Origin: Alphaproteobacteria bacterium UBA3768
GTDB taxonomy: Bacteria; Pseudomonadota; Alphaproteobacteria; CAAHEQ01; UBA3637
Direction: 5' to 3'
DNA: 61,387 nucleotides
NCBI GenBank assembly: GCA_002372315.1
Contig: DFFU01000029.1
Coordinates: 1-61,387, forward strand
Shown piece after piece: positions 17,603 through 26,782 of this stretch. A model generated the notes under the pieces. The model did no database searches, had not been told where the DNA came from, and was given only the letters and a program-made list of their open reading frames with translations. The translations under genes and the position numbers were made by a program. The stretch's first letter is position 1, and each line of letters starts with the position of its first letter.

Positions 17603-17626
17603 TTCCCTGTTAAAGGGAAGGCTATT

Positions 17627-18544
17627 ATGTATTTGACGGATTACCAAGCAAAAGATAAAGACATCATCAGCTATTTGGCGGGTCAAGTTATTTCAGAACC
17701 CATTGTCGATATAAAAAAATTACCAGGAACAATGGCCTATAATTATAAAATTAATCATAAACACATTTTTAAATTACCCAATGAATATACCACTACAGAT
17801 GATTGGTTGCATCAATCTCAATGTGCCCCTATATTGCAAAGACATTTTTCCTTTCAAATTCCACAACCACAACTGAAAACAGTTTATACACCAAATAACC
17901 AATCTTTATTGTCTTCATCTTATCCGCAGATAGAGGGTGTTTGTTTAACAGATGATGCATTTGCTGTCAAAAAAAAGCCTTTTAAACAGAAATTTTTTGA
18001 ACAATTATCAGATGCTGCAGCACAAATTCACGCAGTTTCCCCAAAAGAATTACCCTTTAAATTGCCCACAAAAATAGATTATCTGGAACAATGTTTTTTT
18101 AAAAATTTTAATGGGGATGCATATTTACCCAAAAAATTATTTCGAAAACTGATGCATAACTCTATTTTGGGATTGGGTCAAAGTGGACTGAAAACAGAAC
18201 TTTTGGCGCATACCGATTTACATTCGGGAAATGTTGTATTGAATGATAAGGATGAAATTATTGGCATATTGGATTTTGATATGATGGTGCGTGGTGATCG
18301 TTTTTTGGAATTTCGTCCAAGATTATATGACGATTTATTTGATATGCATTTGTTTCGTAAAACATATCAGGAGCGTACAGGGATAAAAATTGATTCTAAT
18401 GATCTTTATCAACAAGAAATGACCAAACAAACTTTATCATGGTTTTGTGCTTTATGTAATCTTTATCAATGCTTGCCTTTATCTGAAAGAAATAAGAAGA
18501 TGAAACAAGATTTCAAAAGAAAAATATCTTCAGAAAGGTTATAA
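17627..18544 (+). CDS. APH/choline-kinase-fold phosphotransferase, copy 1
   Basis: 305 residues of the aminoglycoside phosphotransferase superfamily, which phosphorylates small molecules such as choline, thiamine or antibiotics. Lys49 (HIFKL) is the likely ATP-binding lysine. The catalytic loop is AHTDLHSGNVVL with Asp197 and Asn202, and the metal site is ILDFDMM (Asp216, Asp218). It is the first of two tandem paralogues separated by 3 nt and sharing an N-terminus of the type MYL-QA-D. AAGGGAAGG supplies the ribosome site. No substrate can be read from the sequence; choline or another head-group precursor is as likely as an antibiotic. Confidence 0.8.
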   Translation: MYLTDYQAKDKDIISYLAGQVISEPIVDIKKLPGTMAYNYKINHKHIFKLPNEYTTTDDWLHQSQCAPILQRHFSFQIPQPQLKTVYTPNNQSLLSSSYPQIEGVCLTDDAFAVKKKPFKQKFFEQLSDAAAQIHAVSPKELPFKLPTKIDYLEQCFFKNFNGDAYLPKKLFRKLMHNSILGLGQSGLKTELLAHTDLHSGNVVLNDKDEIIGILDFDMMVRGDRFLEFRPRLYDDLFDMHLFRKTYQERTGIKIDSNDLYQQEMTKQTLSWFCALCNLYQCLPLSERNKKMKQDFKRKISSERL

Positions 18545-18547
18545 AAA

Positions 18548-19474
18548 ATGTATTTAAGTCAAGCCCAAGCCCGAGACGAAAAATTGATTTGTTATTTGGC
18601 TGAACAAGCCATTTCAGAGCCAATTTCCAGTATTCTCCCGTTATCCCAAGGCCTGACTTCGCATAATTTTGAAATTAATAAGCATATTATTTTTAAAGTA
18701 CCTGGTCAGACAACACCCATAAATCAATGGCATAAGCAAAGTCAATGTGCCCCCATTTTACAAAAACATTTATCTTGTCAAATACCCCAACCCAAAATAA
18801 AAACTGTTTTTTTAAATTCAACTTCAAATGAAGCTTTACTATCCTCTCATTATGAAAAAATTTCAGGTCGCACAATTAGACATTCTAAAACTTTTAATAA
18901 ACAAGATAAAAAAACAAAAATTTATATTTTTGAACAGCTTGCAGATATTGTTCAACAGTTGCATTCTATTTCCCCCAACTCTCTTCCCGTTCAACTTCCA
19001 ACAACTGAAACATTTTTAATGAATATGTTTTCTCAAATCGTTGGTAAATTATCCCCCAAACAAGAAAAAATTATCCATCAACTTGTCCATTCTCCATGGA
19101 TTGGATTTAAAAAAGATTTTAAATTTGATTCTTTATGTCATTGTGATTTAAGATCTGCCAATATTTGTTTAGATGATGAACAGAAAATTACAGGAATATT
19201 AGATTTTGATTCACTCTCTTTGGGGCAACCCTTTTTTGAATTTCGACCATTTTTATATGGTTCCTATAATCATGAAGCAGATACAAAACTGTTTTACCAT
19301 ATTTATGGTCAAAGAACCGGTTATCAAACAGATCCTAAAAATCTTAAAAAAATGCGAAGGCTTTTTTGGGGATTATGCGCCTTAGGCGTTTTATATAAAC
19401 TCCATAATTCCAAAAACAAAAAAAATACCTGCGCATTCCTTAAGAAAATTTCCCAAACATTAGGAAAATTATAA
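18548..19474 (+). CDS. APH/choline-kinase-fold phosphotransferase, copy 2
   Basis: 308 residues, a diverged tandem copy of the preceding gene. Shared positions include the N-terminus, Lys50 (IIFKV), WHKQSQCAPILQKH, catalytic CHCDLRSANICL (Asp200, Asn205) and GILDFDSL (Asp219, Asp221), so both copies keep the active site. The substrate-facing middle (105-185) differs most, suggesting different substrates. It starts 3 nt after copy 1 in one operon. Its last 6 nt overlap the 3' end of the convergent proS gene. Confidence 0.8.
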   Translation: MYLSQAQARDEKLICYLAEQAISEPISSILPLSQGLTSHNFEINKHIIFKVPGQTTPINQWHKQSQCAPILQKHLSCQIPQPKIKTVFLNSTSNEALLSSHYEKISGRTIRHSKTFNKQDKKTKIYIFEQLADIVQQLHSISPNSLPVQLPTTETFLMNMFSQIVGKLSPKQEKIIHQLVHSPWIGFKKDFKFDSLCHCDLRSANICLDDEQKITGILDFDSLSLGQPFFEFRPFLYGSYNHEADTKLFYHIYGQRTGYQTDPKNLKKMRRLFWGLCALGVLYKLHNSKNKKNTCAFLKKISQTLGKL

Positions 19475-21181
19475 ATATTTTTTCATCTCTTTTTTTATCC
19501 ACTTTTGTGTGAATTGAACGGCTTCATCCACGGGACTCATCCCACGTTCGCCTGTTGCACGAACTTTGTATTCAATCATGCCTTGTGCTAACGCCTTAGG
19601 TGCCACAATTAAACGCAAAGGAAGGCCTGTTAAATCAGCCTCAGCAAATTGAACACCGGCGGATAAATTACGATCATCATACAAAACCTCCACCCCAGCC
19701 TTTTGCAATTCATCATAAAGTTTTTCGGCGGTTTTTTTGATGTCATCTTTATCCAAACCCATCGCGTTGATTTGGACTTGCCATGGTGCAATAGAAAGTG
19801 GCCAAATGGGGCCATATTCATCATGATGCGCTTCAATGACGGAGGCTAGAGAACGCCCTACTCCAATCCCATAGCACCCCATAATCGGCGTTTTTTCTGT
19901 GCCATCTTCGGCGGTATAAGTCATGTGCATAGATTCAGTGTATTTTGTACCGAGCTTAAAGATATTTCCGACTTCAATACCACGTGTCAGATGCAGTTTA
20001 GCACCACATTTGGGGCAAATATCTCCTTCTACCACAGTCGCGATATCCACGATTTCTGCCTTTGGCAAATCGCGCAATACGTTGAAGTTTTTATAGTGTG
20101 TACCTTCTTTATTTGCACCGCATACTAAGTTATAAGCATTTGCCACAGATTTATCCACATAGACGGGACAGGTTAAATTCATTCCTGTGGCAAAACCAGG
20201 CACACCCCCAATTTTGACAATTTCTGCATCTGTTGCAAAGTTAAACAAACATTTCACCACTTTTGCAAATTTGATTTCATTGACCTCTAAATCCCCGCGA
20301 ATCATAACGGCCACTGTTTGCCCTTTTTCAGTGGTATAAAATACAATCTTAGCCATTTTGGTGGCAGGAATATTCAAAAACTTGGTTAAATCCTCAATTG
20401 TTTTCGTGTTCGGTGTTGCCACTTCTTCCAAAGGCAAAAGCTCTTCTTTTTCATAAGAGTAAGTGGTATTGGCAACCTCGGAATTCCAATAAGATTTACA
20501 TTTATCACACATCACAATTTTATCTTCCCCCGAATCTGTTACCAACTGATATTCATGGGCAATTTTGCCCCCCATCATCCCTGTATCCGATTGAATGGCA
20601 ACAACTTCAGGAATCCCAATACGACGATAGATCGTATGATAGGCCTGTGCTACCCGATCATAATATGCGTCCAAATCTGCCTCACTTGTGTGGAAAGAAT
20701 AGGCATCTTTCATGGTAAATTCACGCACACGAATGAGTCCCCCACGAGAACGCGCCTCATCACGATACTTTGTTTGAATTTGATAAAGCATAAAGGGGTA
20801 ATCACGATAACTGGTGGCTTCAGTACGTGCCAAAGCGGTGCAAGCCTCTTCATGCGTCATCCCCAACAACATATCATGACCAGTGCGATCTTTAAAACGG
20901 AGCAATTCTGATCCCACACTGTCCCAGCGCCCTGATTCATCCCACAGTTCGCGTGGCATCACGACGGGCATCATGACCTCTTGCCCATCTACTTTGTTCA
21001 TTTCTTCACGAATGATGGCTTCAATTTTTTGTTGAATACGCTTACCTGGGGGAAGCAAAGAGTATATCCCATTGGCAATTGGGCGCATATAGCCCCCACG
21101 CAGTAAAAAAATATGGCTGGCCAAAGTAGCTTCTGCTGGTTTTTCTTTATGTTTTTTGGAAATAAGTTTTGATTGGCGCAT
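19469..21181 (-). CDS. proS: Prolyl-tRNA synthetase, bacterial type with editing domain
   Basis: This enzyme charges tRNA-Pro. At 570 residues it is the long bacterial form: class II motif 1 (EAIIREEMNKVDGQEVMMP), motif 2 (YRDEARSRGGLIRVREFTMKD, read in two parts), the YbaK-like insertion (about 225-390) that hydrolyses mischarged Ala-tRNA, motif 3 with CYGIGVGRSL, and an anticodon-binding domain from about 460 (VQINAMGLDKDD). GGAAAGGAT precedes ATG 21181. A consensus promoter lies upstream, partly inside the end of the neighbouring ADP-ribosyltransferase-like gene. Confidence 0.97.
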   Translation of the reverse strand: MRQSKLISKKHKEKPAEATLASHIFLLRGGYMRPIANGIYSLLPPGKRIQQKIEAIIREEMNKVDGQEVMMPVVMPRELWDESGRWDSVGSELLRFKDRTGHDMLLGMTHEEACTALARTEATSYRDYPFMLYQIQTKYRDEARSRGGLIRVREFTMKDAYSFHTSEADLDAYYDRVAQAYHTIYRRIGIPEVVAIQSDTGMMGGKIAHEYQLVTDSGEDKIVMCDKCKSYWNSEVANTTYSYEKEELLPLEEVATPNTKTIEDLTKFLNIPATKMAKIVFYTTEKGQTVAVMIRGDLEVNEIKFAKVVKCLFNFATDAEIVKIGGVPGFATGMNLTCPVYVDKSVANAYNLVCGANKEGTHYKNFNVLRDLPKAEIVDIATVVEGDICPKCGAKLHLTRGIEVGNIFKLGTKYTESMHMTYTAEDGTEKTPIMGCYGIGVGRSLASVIEAHHDEYGPIWPLSIAPWQVQINAMGLDKDDIKKTAEKLYDELQKAGVEVLYDDRNLSAGVQFAEADLTGLPLRLIVAPKALAQGMIEYKVRATGERGMSPVDEAVQFTQKWIKKEMKKYL

Positions 21182-21219
21182 GGGGTGATCCTTTCCGTTT
21201 GTTGCGTTTGAATAGGTAT

Positions 21220-21248
21220 ATTATACCCCAAAACTACCTAGAATGCAA
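21220..21248 (-). promoter_or_regulatory. proS promoter
   Basis: TTGCAT, a 17-nt spacer and TATAAT on the minus strand, with GGGG directly before the -10 box, as in the promoter at 22118. The -35 box is inside the upstream gene. Confidence 0.75.
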
Positions 21249-22109
21249 CCGATTTTTAACAAGAGTCCCCCATGTAATACGATGCATCCGCTCTTGTTCA
21301 TTTATTTCATAAGGCCGATGATTTTGTTGATAACGATAAAAAATTTTACTCAGTTCTATTTTTTCTTTGGGACTGGATTGTGTATTGGTCAGCATTACAT
21401 TTTGATCTAAGCGCACAACTTGTTCAGGGCGAAAAACAACGAAAGCACGATTATCAAAATCTTTAATTTTTCCTGACCGATAAGCATCCACAGATTCTTT
21501 CATATAATCATACTGAACTCCATCATAGCCCAGCTTTTCCAAAAATAAAATCAATCGTTGGGCCGTTAAATGATAACGATTTTCTTCTTCGTTTAAAGAT
21601 ATTGGATACAAGTGGCCCATTGCCAGTTCTTTTTGGACTTGTTCATGGGAACATTTTTGGCTATCCTTGAAAATAAAATCACCATAAACATCAGCATCCT
21701 TCACAGTATCCAACCAATTTTTTTGCATGTGGTGCGACAGATACCAAACCAATCCAATCAATCCTTCATCTAAATGAAACCCCCAACTGGAAAGTTGTAA
21801 AGGATTTTTCATTTTTAAATGGACTGGAATAATTTTAAAATTTGGATGTTTTTCTCGCTTTTGCGAAATAACTTTATTGGATAAAACTTTTGATAAGGTG
21901 GTTGTCAACTCTTGCAAAGCGTCATTGAGCCATTCTTCATCTGAAATAAATTTTCTGTGTACATATCGTTGTCTTTGATAAAATGCCGCACTATCTGAAA
22001 TATGTCTATCAACCGCAAAATAAGAAAGTGGATGAAACACATCAAAGTCAGCACAAGTTCCATGCCAACAAACCATATCTGATCCGTCCGAATTTTTAAA
22101 AAAGCTCAT
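21234..22109 (-). CDS. ADP-ribosyltransferase-like protein (ART-PolyVal type)
   Basis: 291 residues, no signal peptide. The N-terminal VCWHGTCADFDVFHPLSYFA matches the (Y/W)HGTxxdFxxF strand that binds NAD in PARP-like enzymes. RHISDSAAFYQR follows as the 'd-A-xx-Y' helix, and the distal GYDGVQY..DNRAFVVFRPEQVVRL matches the YDG..vvFxPeqv ending of ADP-ribosyltransferase domains known from polyvalent phage and plasmid proteins. Here the domain stands alone. Function is inferred as transfer of ADP-ribose to an unknown target, with possible roles in conflict or host interaction. The gene has its own strong promoter and is predicted to be leaderless. It sits between lipoprotein and proS genes. 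Confidence 0.65.
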   Translation of the reverse strand: MSFFKNSDGSDMVCWHGTCADFDVFHPLSYFAVDRHISDSAAFYQRQRYVHRKFISDEEWLNDALQELTTTLSKVLSNKVISQKREKHPNFKIIPVHLKMKNPLQLSSWGFHLDEGLIGLVWYLSHHMQKNWLDTVKDADVYGDFIFKDSQKCSHEQVQKELAMGHLYPISLNEEENRYHLTAQRLILFLEKLGYDGVQYDYMKESVDAYRSGKIKDFDNRAFVVFRPEQVVRLDQNVMLTNTQSSPKEKIELSKIFYRYQQNHRPYEINEQERMHRITWGTLVKNRLHSR

Positions 22110-22117
22110 AGGGGTGT

Positions 22118-22146
22118 ATTATACCCCAAAAACGAATTTTTGTCAA
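22118..22146 (-). promoter_or_regulatory. Consensus promoter of the ADP-ribosyltransferase-like gene, leaderless
   Basis: TTGACA, a 17-nt spacer and TATAAT: both boxes perfect and spacing ideal. Only 8 nt separate the -10 box from ATG 22109, so the mRNA starts at or next to the start codon. Confidence 0.8.
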
Positions 22147-22713
22147 TTATTTACACTTGACTTTGACATAACCATTGGACGATTGACGCGTTGTACAATT
22201 TATCTTTTTGGGATTCTTACCTGTCAGTTGAGCCACCCGCATTCTTTCTGCATCAATGCGTTCTTGCAATCGCGCATCATCATTGGCCTCTTTTTGACCA
22301 TCAGCGATAGAACGTGTCAGCATTTCTTGTTTTTCTTGTAATTCCTTTTGGTGCTCTGCTTCATCAATTACTTTATTTCCCAATTGTTGGACACAATTCC
22401 ACAAATTAGTCCCTGAAATACCCGAAGTTCCCCAATAACGGGCACATTGGTTATTTAACGCATTGATATGATTTTGAATGTTCTGTGCATTTGAAAAACT
22501 CATAGAGGTAATGTTGTATCCTGCCGCAGGCAAATACGCATCATAATACATTCGGCAATTCATGTAACTTTGCGTCCCAACAGTAAAACCCAAAGTGTGT
22601 TCACATTGATTGCGCATCGTTTGTTCATAACGATACATTGATTCGCGCTGTTCTTGTTCCGACACACATGCCGTTAAAGCCAAACACGTAAGCAATAAAA
22701 ACATCTTTTTCAT
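22147..22713 (-). CDS. Lipoprotein of unknown function
   Basis: 188 residues. The signal MKKMFLLLTCLALTAC gives lipidated Cys16, followed by VSEQEQRESMYRYEQ. The mature protein has paired cysteines (NQCEH, MNCRMYY, NQCARYW, WNCVQQ), the motif QSYMNCRMYYDAY seen in some small alphaproteobacterial lipoproteins, and a helical charged segment (125-165). The terminal INCTTRQSSNGYVKVKCK probably forms a disulphide. AAAGGA 9 nt upstream selects Met at 22713 over an in-frame ATG 18 nt earlier. It lies 18 nt after the PHP-GH77 gene and probably ends that operon. Confidence 0.75.
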   Translation of the reverse strand: MKKMFLLLTCLALTACVSEQEQRESMYRYEQTMRNQCEHTLGFTVGTQSYMNCRMYYDAYLPAAGYNITSMSFSNAQNIQNHINALNNQCARYWGTSGISGTNLWNCVQQLGNKVIDEAEHQKELQEKQEMLTRSIADGQKEANDDARLQERIDAERMRVAQLTGKNPKKINCTTRQSSNGYVKVKCK

Positions 22714-22731
22714 TTTATATTTTCCTTTCAT

Positions 22732-25461
22732 TTATTTTTCTAGTTGACTACAGTCCAAAGATACTTTCTTTATAGGCCCCATTTCTTTTAACCAAGATTT
22801 AATGCAAGCCTTTAGCTCATCTTCTTTTTGCCGCAATTGATCTACAAAATTCTTGTTTTTTTGGTAAGAGTGATCACCCCGTGCATAGATAGCCAATGCG
22901 ATTGCATCCAATGGATTATAAGCACGACCTTTGGATAAATTTTCAAAATAAAGTTGATCAAAATCATTCACACATCGCAGTTGCCATTTCACGGGATTTC
23001 CGGGTTGATTATAACGTCCCACTTGCCCCGTCCATGAGGTAAAGAATGCTTGGATTCTCTTTGCGGGACAAGCCAATAATTCTGCCCATTGCATACGCGC
23101 TAATTGTTCAGTGGATTTAAGAGAATCATTATAATTAAAACGCAAAGAGTTCGCTAAATTTTGGGCGTGCGCAGTGCGTGTTGCATCATCTAAACTATCA
23201 AAAAACATAAAAATAGATGGCGCATCATGTGTATCCAATGTGGCAATATCTCGTTCATTGGCATGCATTAATTGATACATGTGATTGGGGTTTTGAGGCT
23301 CTTTAAATTCGGCCACCAAAAGCCGACCCAACCCAAAGCGCACCATAACACCATCTAATTGTTCTGGACGTGCACCGATATCTTCAGGGTATAAATCCTT
23401 TAATGTCAATCCAGACTCCTTTAAAACAGGCAAGACAATCGTTTGAAAAATCTTACCAAAATCTTTTTTATCTTTCCACGCAAACTGCCCTAAAATTGGA
23501 TGATCATAGGATGAATAAAGTCGCCCATTAGGGATATTCGGATCCGATGAAATCACATAAGGATTCACAAACCCAATAAAATGGTCTATACGCAATCCAC
23601 CTCTGGCACCGGCAATGGCCTGACGTAAAATATCCTGCCACAATTTTCCTCCTTTTCCCAATCCATTCTTATCCCAAAGATATTTAGGATTTAAAACAGG
23701 AAATCCCCAATTGCGTGGCTTTTCGGAAAAAGCGTCCGGTGGTGAACCCAAAGTAAAATTCGGCAAGAATAATTCTGGATTTTTATCAACAATTGATTTT
23801 GGAATTTGTACCTGCAGATCAGCAATATAAGGATGTTTATTTTGACTAGCATACAATAGAGCTTCTTCATCCATAAAGGCATTCAAGGACTTTTGGGATC
23901 TAGATGTTTTATACGCTTTTTGAATCAATGCATTAAATGTTTTTTCCACTTGTTCAAAATCAATATGCCCAGCCTGTTTTTGTAAGCAATAAAAAGCTGA
24001 TAAATCTTCATCCGAAAGCCATCTTTTTTCCACCCATTTTTCAACTGGAATAAAAAATGGATTCGGTCTGATATCCGATACATAGGGGGAATGTTTGCTT
24101 TCCCGACAGGTCCGCCCATTAGGTCCCAATAAAATTTTATGAATAGATTTACCCCAAAAATCCCAAACACGATTCGCACCTGCACCATAGGGCGAACCTA
24201 TCCCAATATCGTGATTGTCATCAACAGATGGCATACAAGGCCCAGGCAATCCCATTGTTACTTCTTTATCCAAAATATGATAACCTTTTTGAATTAAATT
24301 CTGTGCGGATTTCCAACATTGAATCAATGATATCCAGCTATCATATAATTTTTCACTTTTACGCGTTCCCAAAAAAGCCCTGTGATTATCATTTCCCCCT
24401 GTCAGAATTTTAAAACTTTCTTGCACCCGATGCAGAATGATATTTATCCATCCTTGTGCATCATCTTGAATTTTTTTATGATACCAAACATCATCAAAAG
24501 CTTGTTGCAGATGAGAATCCAAGTGTCCATAGTATAATTCAGCCCCATCCACACCATTTTGACTTAATGCATTGAACAGATGTTGCATGAAGCTATCTGC
24601 CACTTCTGAATGATGACACTTAAAATCATCATTGATACGGTCATTCAGCTGGATGCGATAAGGATGCGCAACCGCTGTCAATCCATATTTTTGCGCTTTA
24701 ATGTCCTTCATCAAATCAGGAACAAAACGCCAAAGGGCGCGCGCTTTATCTGCGCCAGCTGTCATCAAATATTCAAAAATAGCTTGAGTATCAAAATTTT
24801 GTGGGGCTTTAGATTTTGCATAATTCGTAATATCGTATAGCCAATTACACCCTAATCCTTTTTGCATATTGGCGCCATAAAAATCAGATTTTTTATAATC
24901 TTCATAAGAAATCATCAATTCAGGGAAACACTTTTTCAATTCTTTAATTAAAATGGGCAGTTGTTGAATACGCACACGTGCTTGATTCTCTAAACTTAAA
25001 ACGTAATTCTTATCAAAAGGATTTAGAGCATAATGAAGTATTTCAAAATCTACAGGTTGGCGTGTTGTTTCATCCATAAACGCAACAGAGCGTTCGCACC
25101 CCAATACAATTTTTAGCCCTTTATATTTTTTGGGATTTTGAATTAATTTTTTAAGTACAGAAATCAATCCATCCACAGTGTCATGATCCGTCAAAGCAAT
25201 CACAAATTTTTTCAAATTATGTTCTTTTTTCCATTCCAATGCATTTTCTAACCAAGCCTGTGGCAATTGAGTCCCATCTGAAGCCCCCGAATGTGTGTGT
25301 AAATTGATCCAAGCATTTTGCCCCGTATAATCTTCCATGGATGCTTTTTGAACTAACTTTTTCAACTCAGCCGGCCCCATCACATTATCCAACTTGGACA
25401 AATCTTTTATTTTGAGTCCATCGGCCAGCGCTTGAATATAACCCCTGTCCTGTAAATACAT
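22732..25461 (-). CDS. PHP phosphoesterase fused to GH77 4-alpha-glucanotransferase
   Basis: 909 residues. Residues 50-365 are a PHP domain with its full metal set: H55xH57 (NLHTHSGASDG), TDHD (91-94), GCE123, H266 in AVAHPY and D358xH360 in GGNDNH. Residues 400-880 are a GH77 amylomaltase: LGPNG..SPY (445-460), SPPDAFSEKPRNWGFPV, nucleophile D626 (RIDHF), acid/base E693 (PEDIG) and D746 (DTHD). Both active sites look intact. GH77 enzymes rearrange alpha-1,4-glucans; a PHP partner could remove phosphate from a sugar or glucan. It follows the kinase-like gene with no gap (stop TAG then ATG), so a phosphorylation/dephosphorylation loop on glucan metabolism is plausible. Confidence 0.85.
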   Translation of the reverse strand: MYLQDRGYIQALADGLKIKDLSKLDNVMGPAELKKLVQKASMEDYTGQNAWINLHTHSGASDGTQLPQAWLENALEWKKEHNLKKFVIALTDHDTVDGLISVLKKLIQNPKKYKGLKIVLGCERSVAFMDETTRQPVDFEILHYALNPFDKNYVLSLENQARVRIQQLPILIKELKKCFPELMISYEDYKKSDFYGANMQKGLGCNWLYDITNYAKSKAPQNFDTQAIFEYLMTAGADKARALWRFVPDLMKDIKAQKYGLTAVAHPYRIQLNDRINDDFKCHHSEVADSFMQHLFNALSQNGVDGAELYYGHLDSHLQQAFDDVWYHKKIQDDAQGWINIILHRVQESFKILTGGNDNHRAFLGTRKSEKLYDSWISLIQCWKSAQNLIQKGYHILDKEVTMGLPGPCMPSVDDNHDIGIGSPYGAGANRVWDFWGKSIHKILLGPNGRTCRESKHSPYVSDIRPNPFFIPVEKWVEKRWLSDEDLSAFYCLQKQAGHIDFEQVEKTFNALIQKAYKTSRSQKSLNAFMDEEALLYASQNKHPYIADLQVQIPKSIVDKNPELFLPNFTLGSPPDAFSEKPRNWGFPVLNPKYLWDKNGLGKGGKLWQDILRQAIAGARGGLRIDHFIGFVNPYVISSDPNIPNGRLYSSYDHPILGQFAWKDKKDFGKIFQTIVLPVLKESGLTLKDLYPEDIGARPEQLDGVMVRFGLGRLLVAEFKEPQNPNHMYQLMHANERDIATLDTHDAPSIFMFFDSLDDATRTAHAQNLANSLRFNYNDSLKSTEQLARMQWAELLACPAKRIQAFFTSWTGQVGRYNQPGNPVKWQLRCVNDFDQLYFENLSKGRAYNPLDAIALAIYARGDHSYQKNKNFVDQLRQKEDELKACIKSWLKEMGPIKKVSLDCSQLEK

Positions 25462-26613
25462 CTAATCCTCCATACTCATGACACCAAAATGTGTTAAATA
25501 ATCTTGTCCTGATAAATTTCCAAAAGTAAAAGTCAGTCCAGGAATCCCTTGTGTCATAGGGTTAGCAAAACTGGCATGGCCTATATCAATCACTTTTAAA
25601 ATGCCCTTTGGAGATACAATAAAATTTGCCAAAGATACATCATTAATATAAATTCCCAACCGATTCATATCTTTCAATAATTTTGTATTCAAATCATAAA
25701 AATCCCATTTTTTATGAGGACTGATAAAAGGAATTCCTTTTTCTTCCTTATATAAAACAGCTTCATATTCACTGGTATAATATTGAATGTCGCATACATG
25801 AGGACACTTATTAAGTTTTAAATAAAATTCCATCAAAGCATTGGAATAAGGTGAATCAGCCCTTATCGCTTGATTTTCGGCCTCTTTTCTTTGTTCATCA
25901 GTTAAAATTTTCAGCACAGGATTAACTGCCATTTTTAAAATAAATTTCTTATCTGCTGTTTGTACTTCAAAAACCATTTTACATGAAAAAGGATTACATA
26001 AAAAGCGAATTTCATATTTATGATGTGCATTTTGAAGCATAAAAGTTTTAGCAGTCACTTGGTGCAATAATTTAGATAAAAAACGTGTTTTTTCATCCAT
26101 GTTATACCAATCAATTTTTTTGATTTCAGGATAGGCAGAAGCAAATTTTTTAAAATTATTTTCCAGCGCCTTAATGCGTTTATATTCTTGAACAACTTTA
26201 CAGGTGCGAATTTTTTCCAATAATTCATTGAAATCTTTTTCCATCCCAAACTCTTTTGGTACCTGTCCTAAATGAATAACACCAAAGCGATCTTTTAAGG
26301 CCCAAGGGGAAAAGTTAGGGACAATCCGTAAAACATCCTCCACACATTTAGCTTTGTTCCATTTTTGGTGAATATAATCATTATAAGCATCTGAGTACTT
26401 TTTATACCATGTACGCCATTGAGAGGGAGAAATTGTCCAAGACAAAAACCGATATATTGACTTATTTAAACGCGGATTTTTAATTACAAAATCAACAAAA
26501 TCTTTGGATAACTTTGAATCCTCAAAAATGCGTTCAAAAAATGCTTTTTGCGTTTCTCTTTTTTTGATTTTTTTTTGCACCCATTTGGACAATTCTGGCG
26601 GCATTTTTCTCAT
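25462..26613 (-). CDS. Protein-kinase-fold protein, operon partner of PHP-GH77
   Basis: 383 residues, no membrane segment. The N-terminal 180 residues are helical and basic with no recognised domain. The C-terminal part resembles a eukaryotic-like kinase: FILKMAV gives the ATP lysine, YKEEKGIPF the hinge, INDVSLANFIV the catalytic Asp and Asn (D-x4-N), and LKVIDIGHASFAN the metal Asp in place of DFG. It may phosphorylate a small molecule or protein, or be a degenerate kinase. AAGGGGG precedes ATG 26613, and the promoter is clear. It is the first gene of a three-gene operon with PHP-GH77 and a lipoprotein. Confidence 0.6.
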   Translation of the reverse strand: MRKMPPELSKWVQKKIKKRETQKAFFERIFEDSKLSKDFVDFVIKNPRLNKSIYRFLSWTISPSQWRTWYKKYSDAYNDYIHQKWNKAKCVEDVLRIVPNFSPWALKDRFGVIHLGQVPKEFGMEKDFNELLEKIRTCKVVQEYKRIKALENNFKKFASAYPEIKKIDWYNMDEKTRFLSKLLHQVTAKTFMLQNAHHKYEIRFLCNPFSCKMVFEVQTADKKFILKMAVNPVLKILTDEQRKEAENQAIRADSPYSNALMEFYLKLNKCPHVCDIQYYTSEYEAVLYKEEKGIPFISPHKKWDFYDLNTKLLKDMNRLGIYINDVSLANFIVSPKGILKVIDIGHASFANPMTQGIPGLTFTFGNLSGQDYLTHFGVMSMED

Positions 26614-26634
26614 TATGATTCCCCCTTACAAATC

Positions 26635-26663
26635 ATTTTAAGGAAATAAGCCTCATAAGTCAA
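26635..26663 (-). promoter_or_regulatory. Promoter of the kinase-PHP-GH77 operon
   Basis: TTGACT, a 17-nt spacer and TAAAAT on the minus strand, followed by a short leader with AAGGGGG. Confidence 0.7.
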
Positions 26664-26723
26664 TAATTTTTTTACTTGAGTTAAACTACAGTTGAAAGCA
26701 TTTTCAAAACATATAAAAAAGTC

Positions 26724-26752
26724 TTGTAATATTTTCATGTATTGTGTAGAAT
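26724..26752 (+). promoter_or_regulatory. preA promoter
   Basis: TTGTAA, a 17-nt spacer and TAGAAT, 30 nt before the preA ATG, which has GAGGAGG as its ribosome site. Confidence 0.55.
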
Positions 26753-26782
26753 ACCCTAGCTGATAGTAATTGAGGAGGAACA

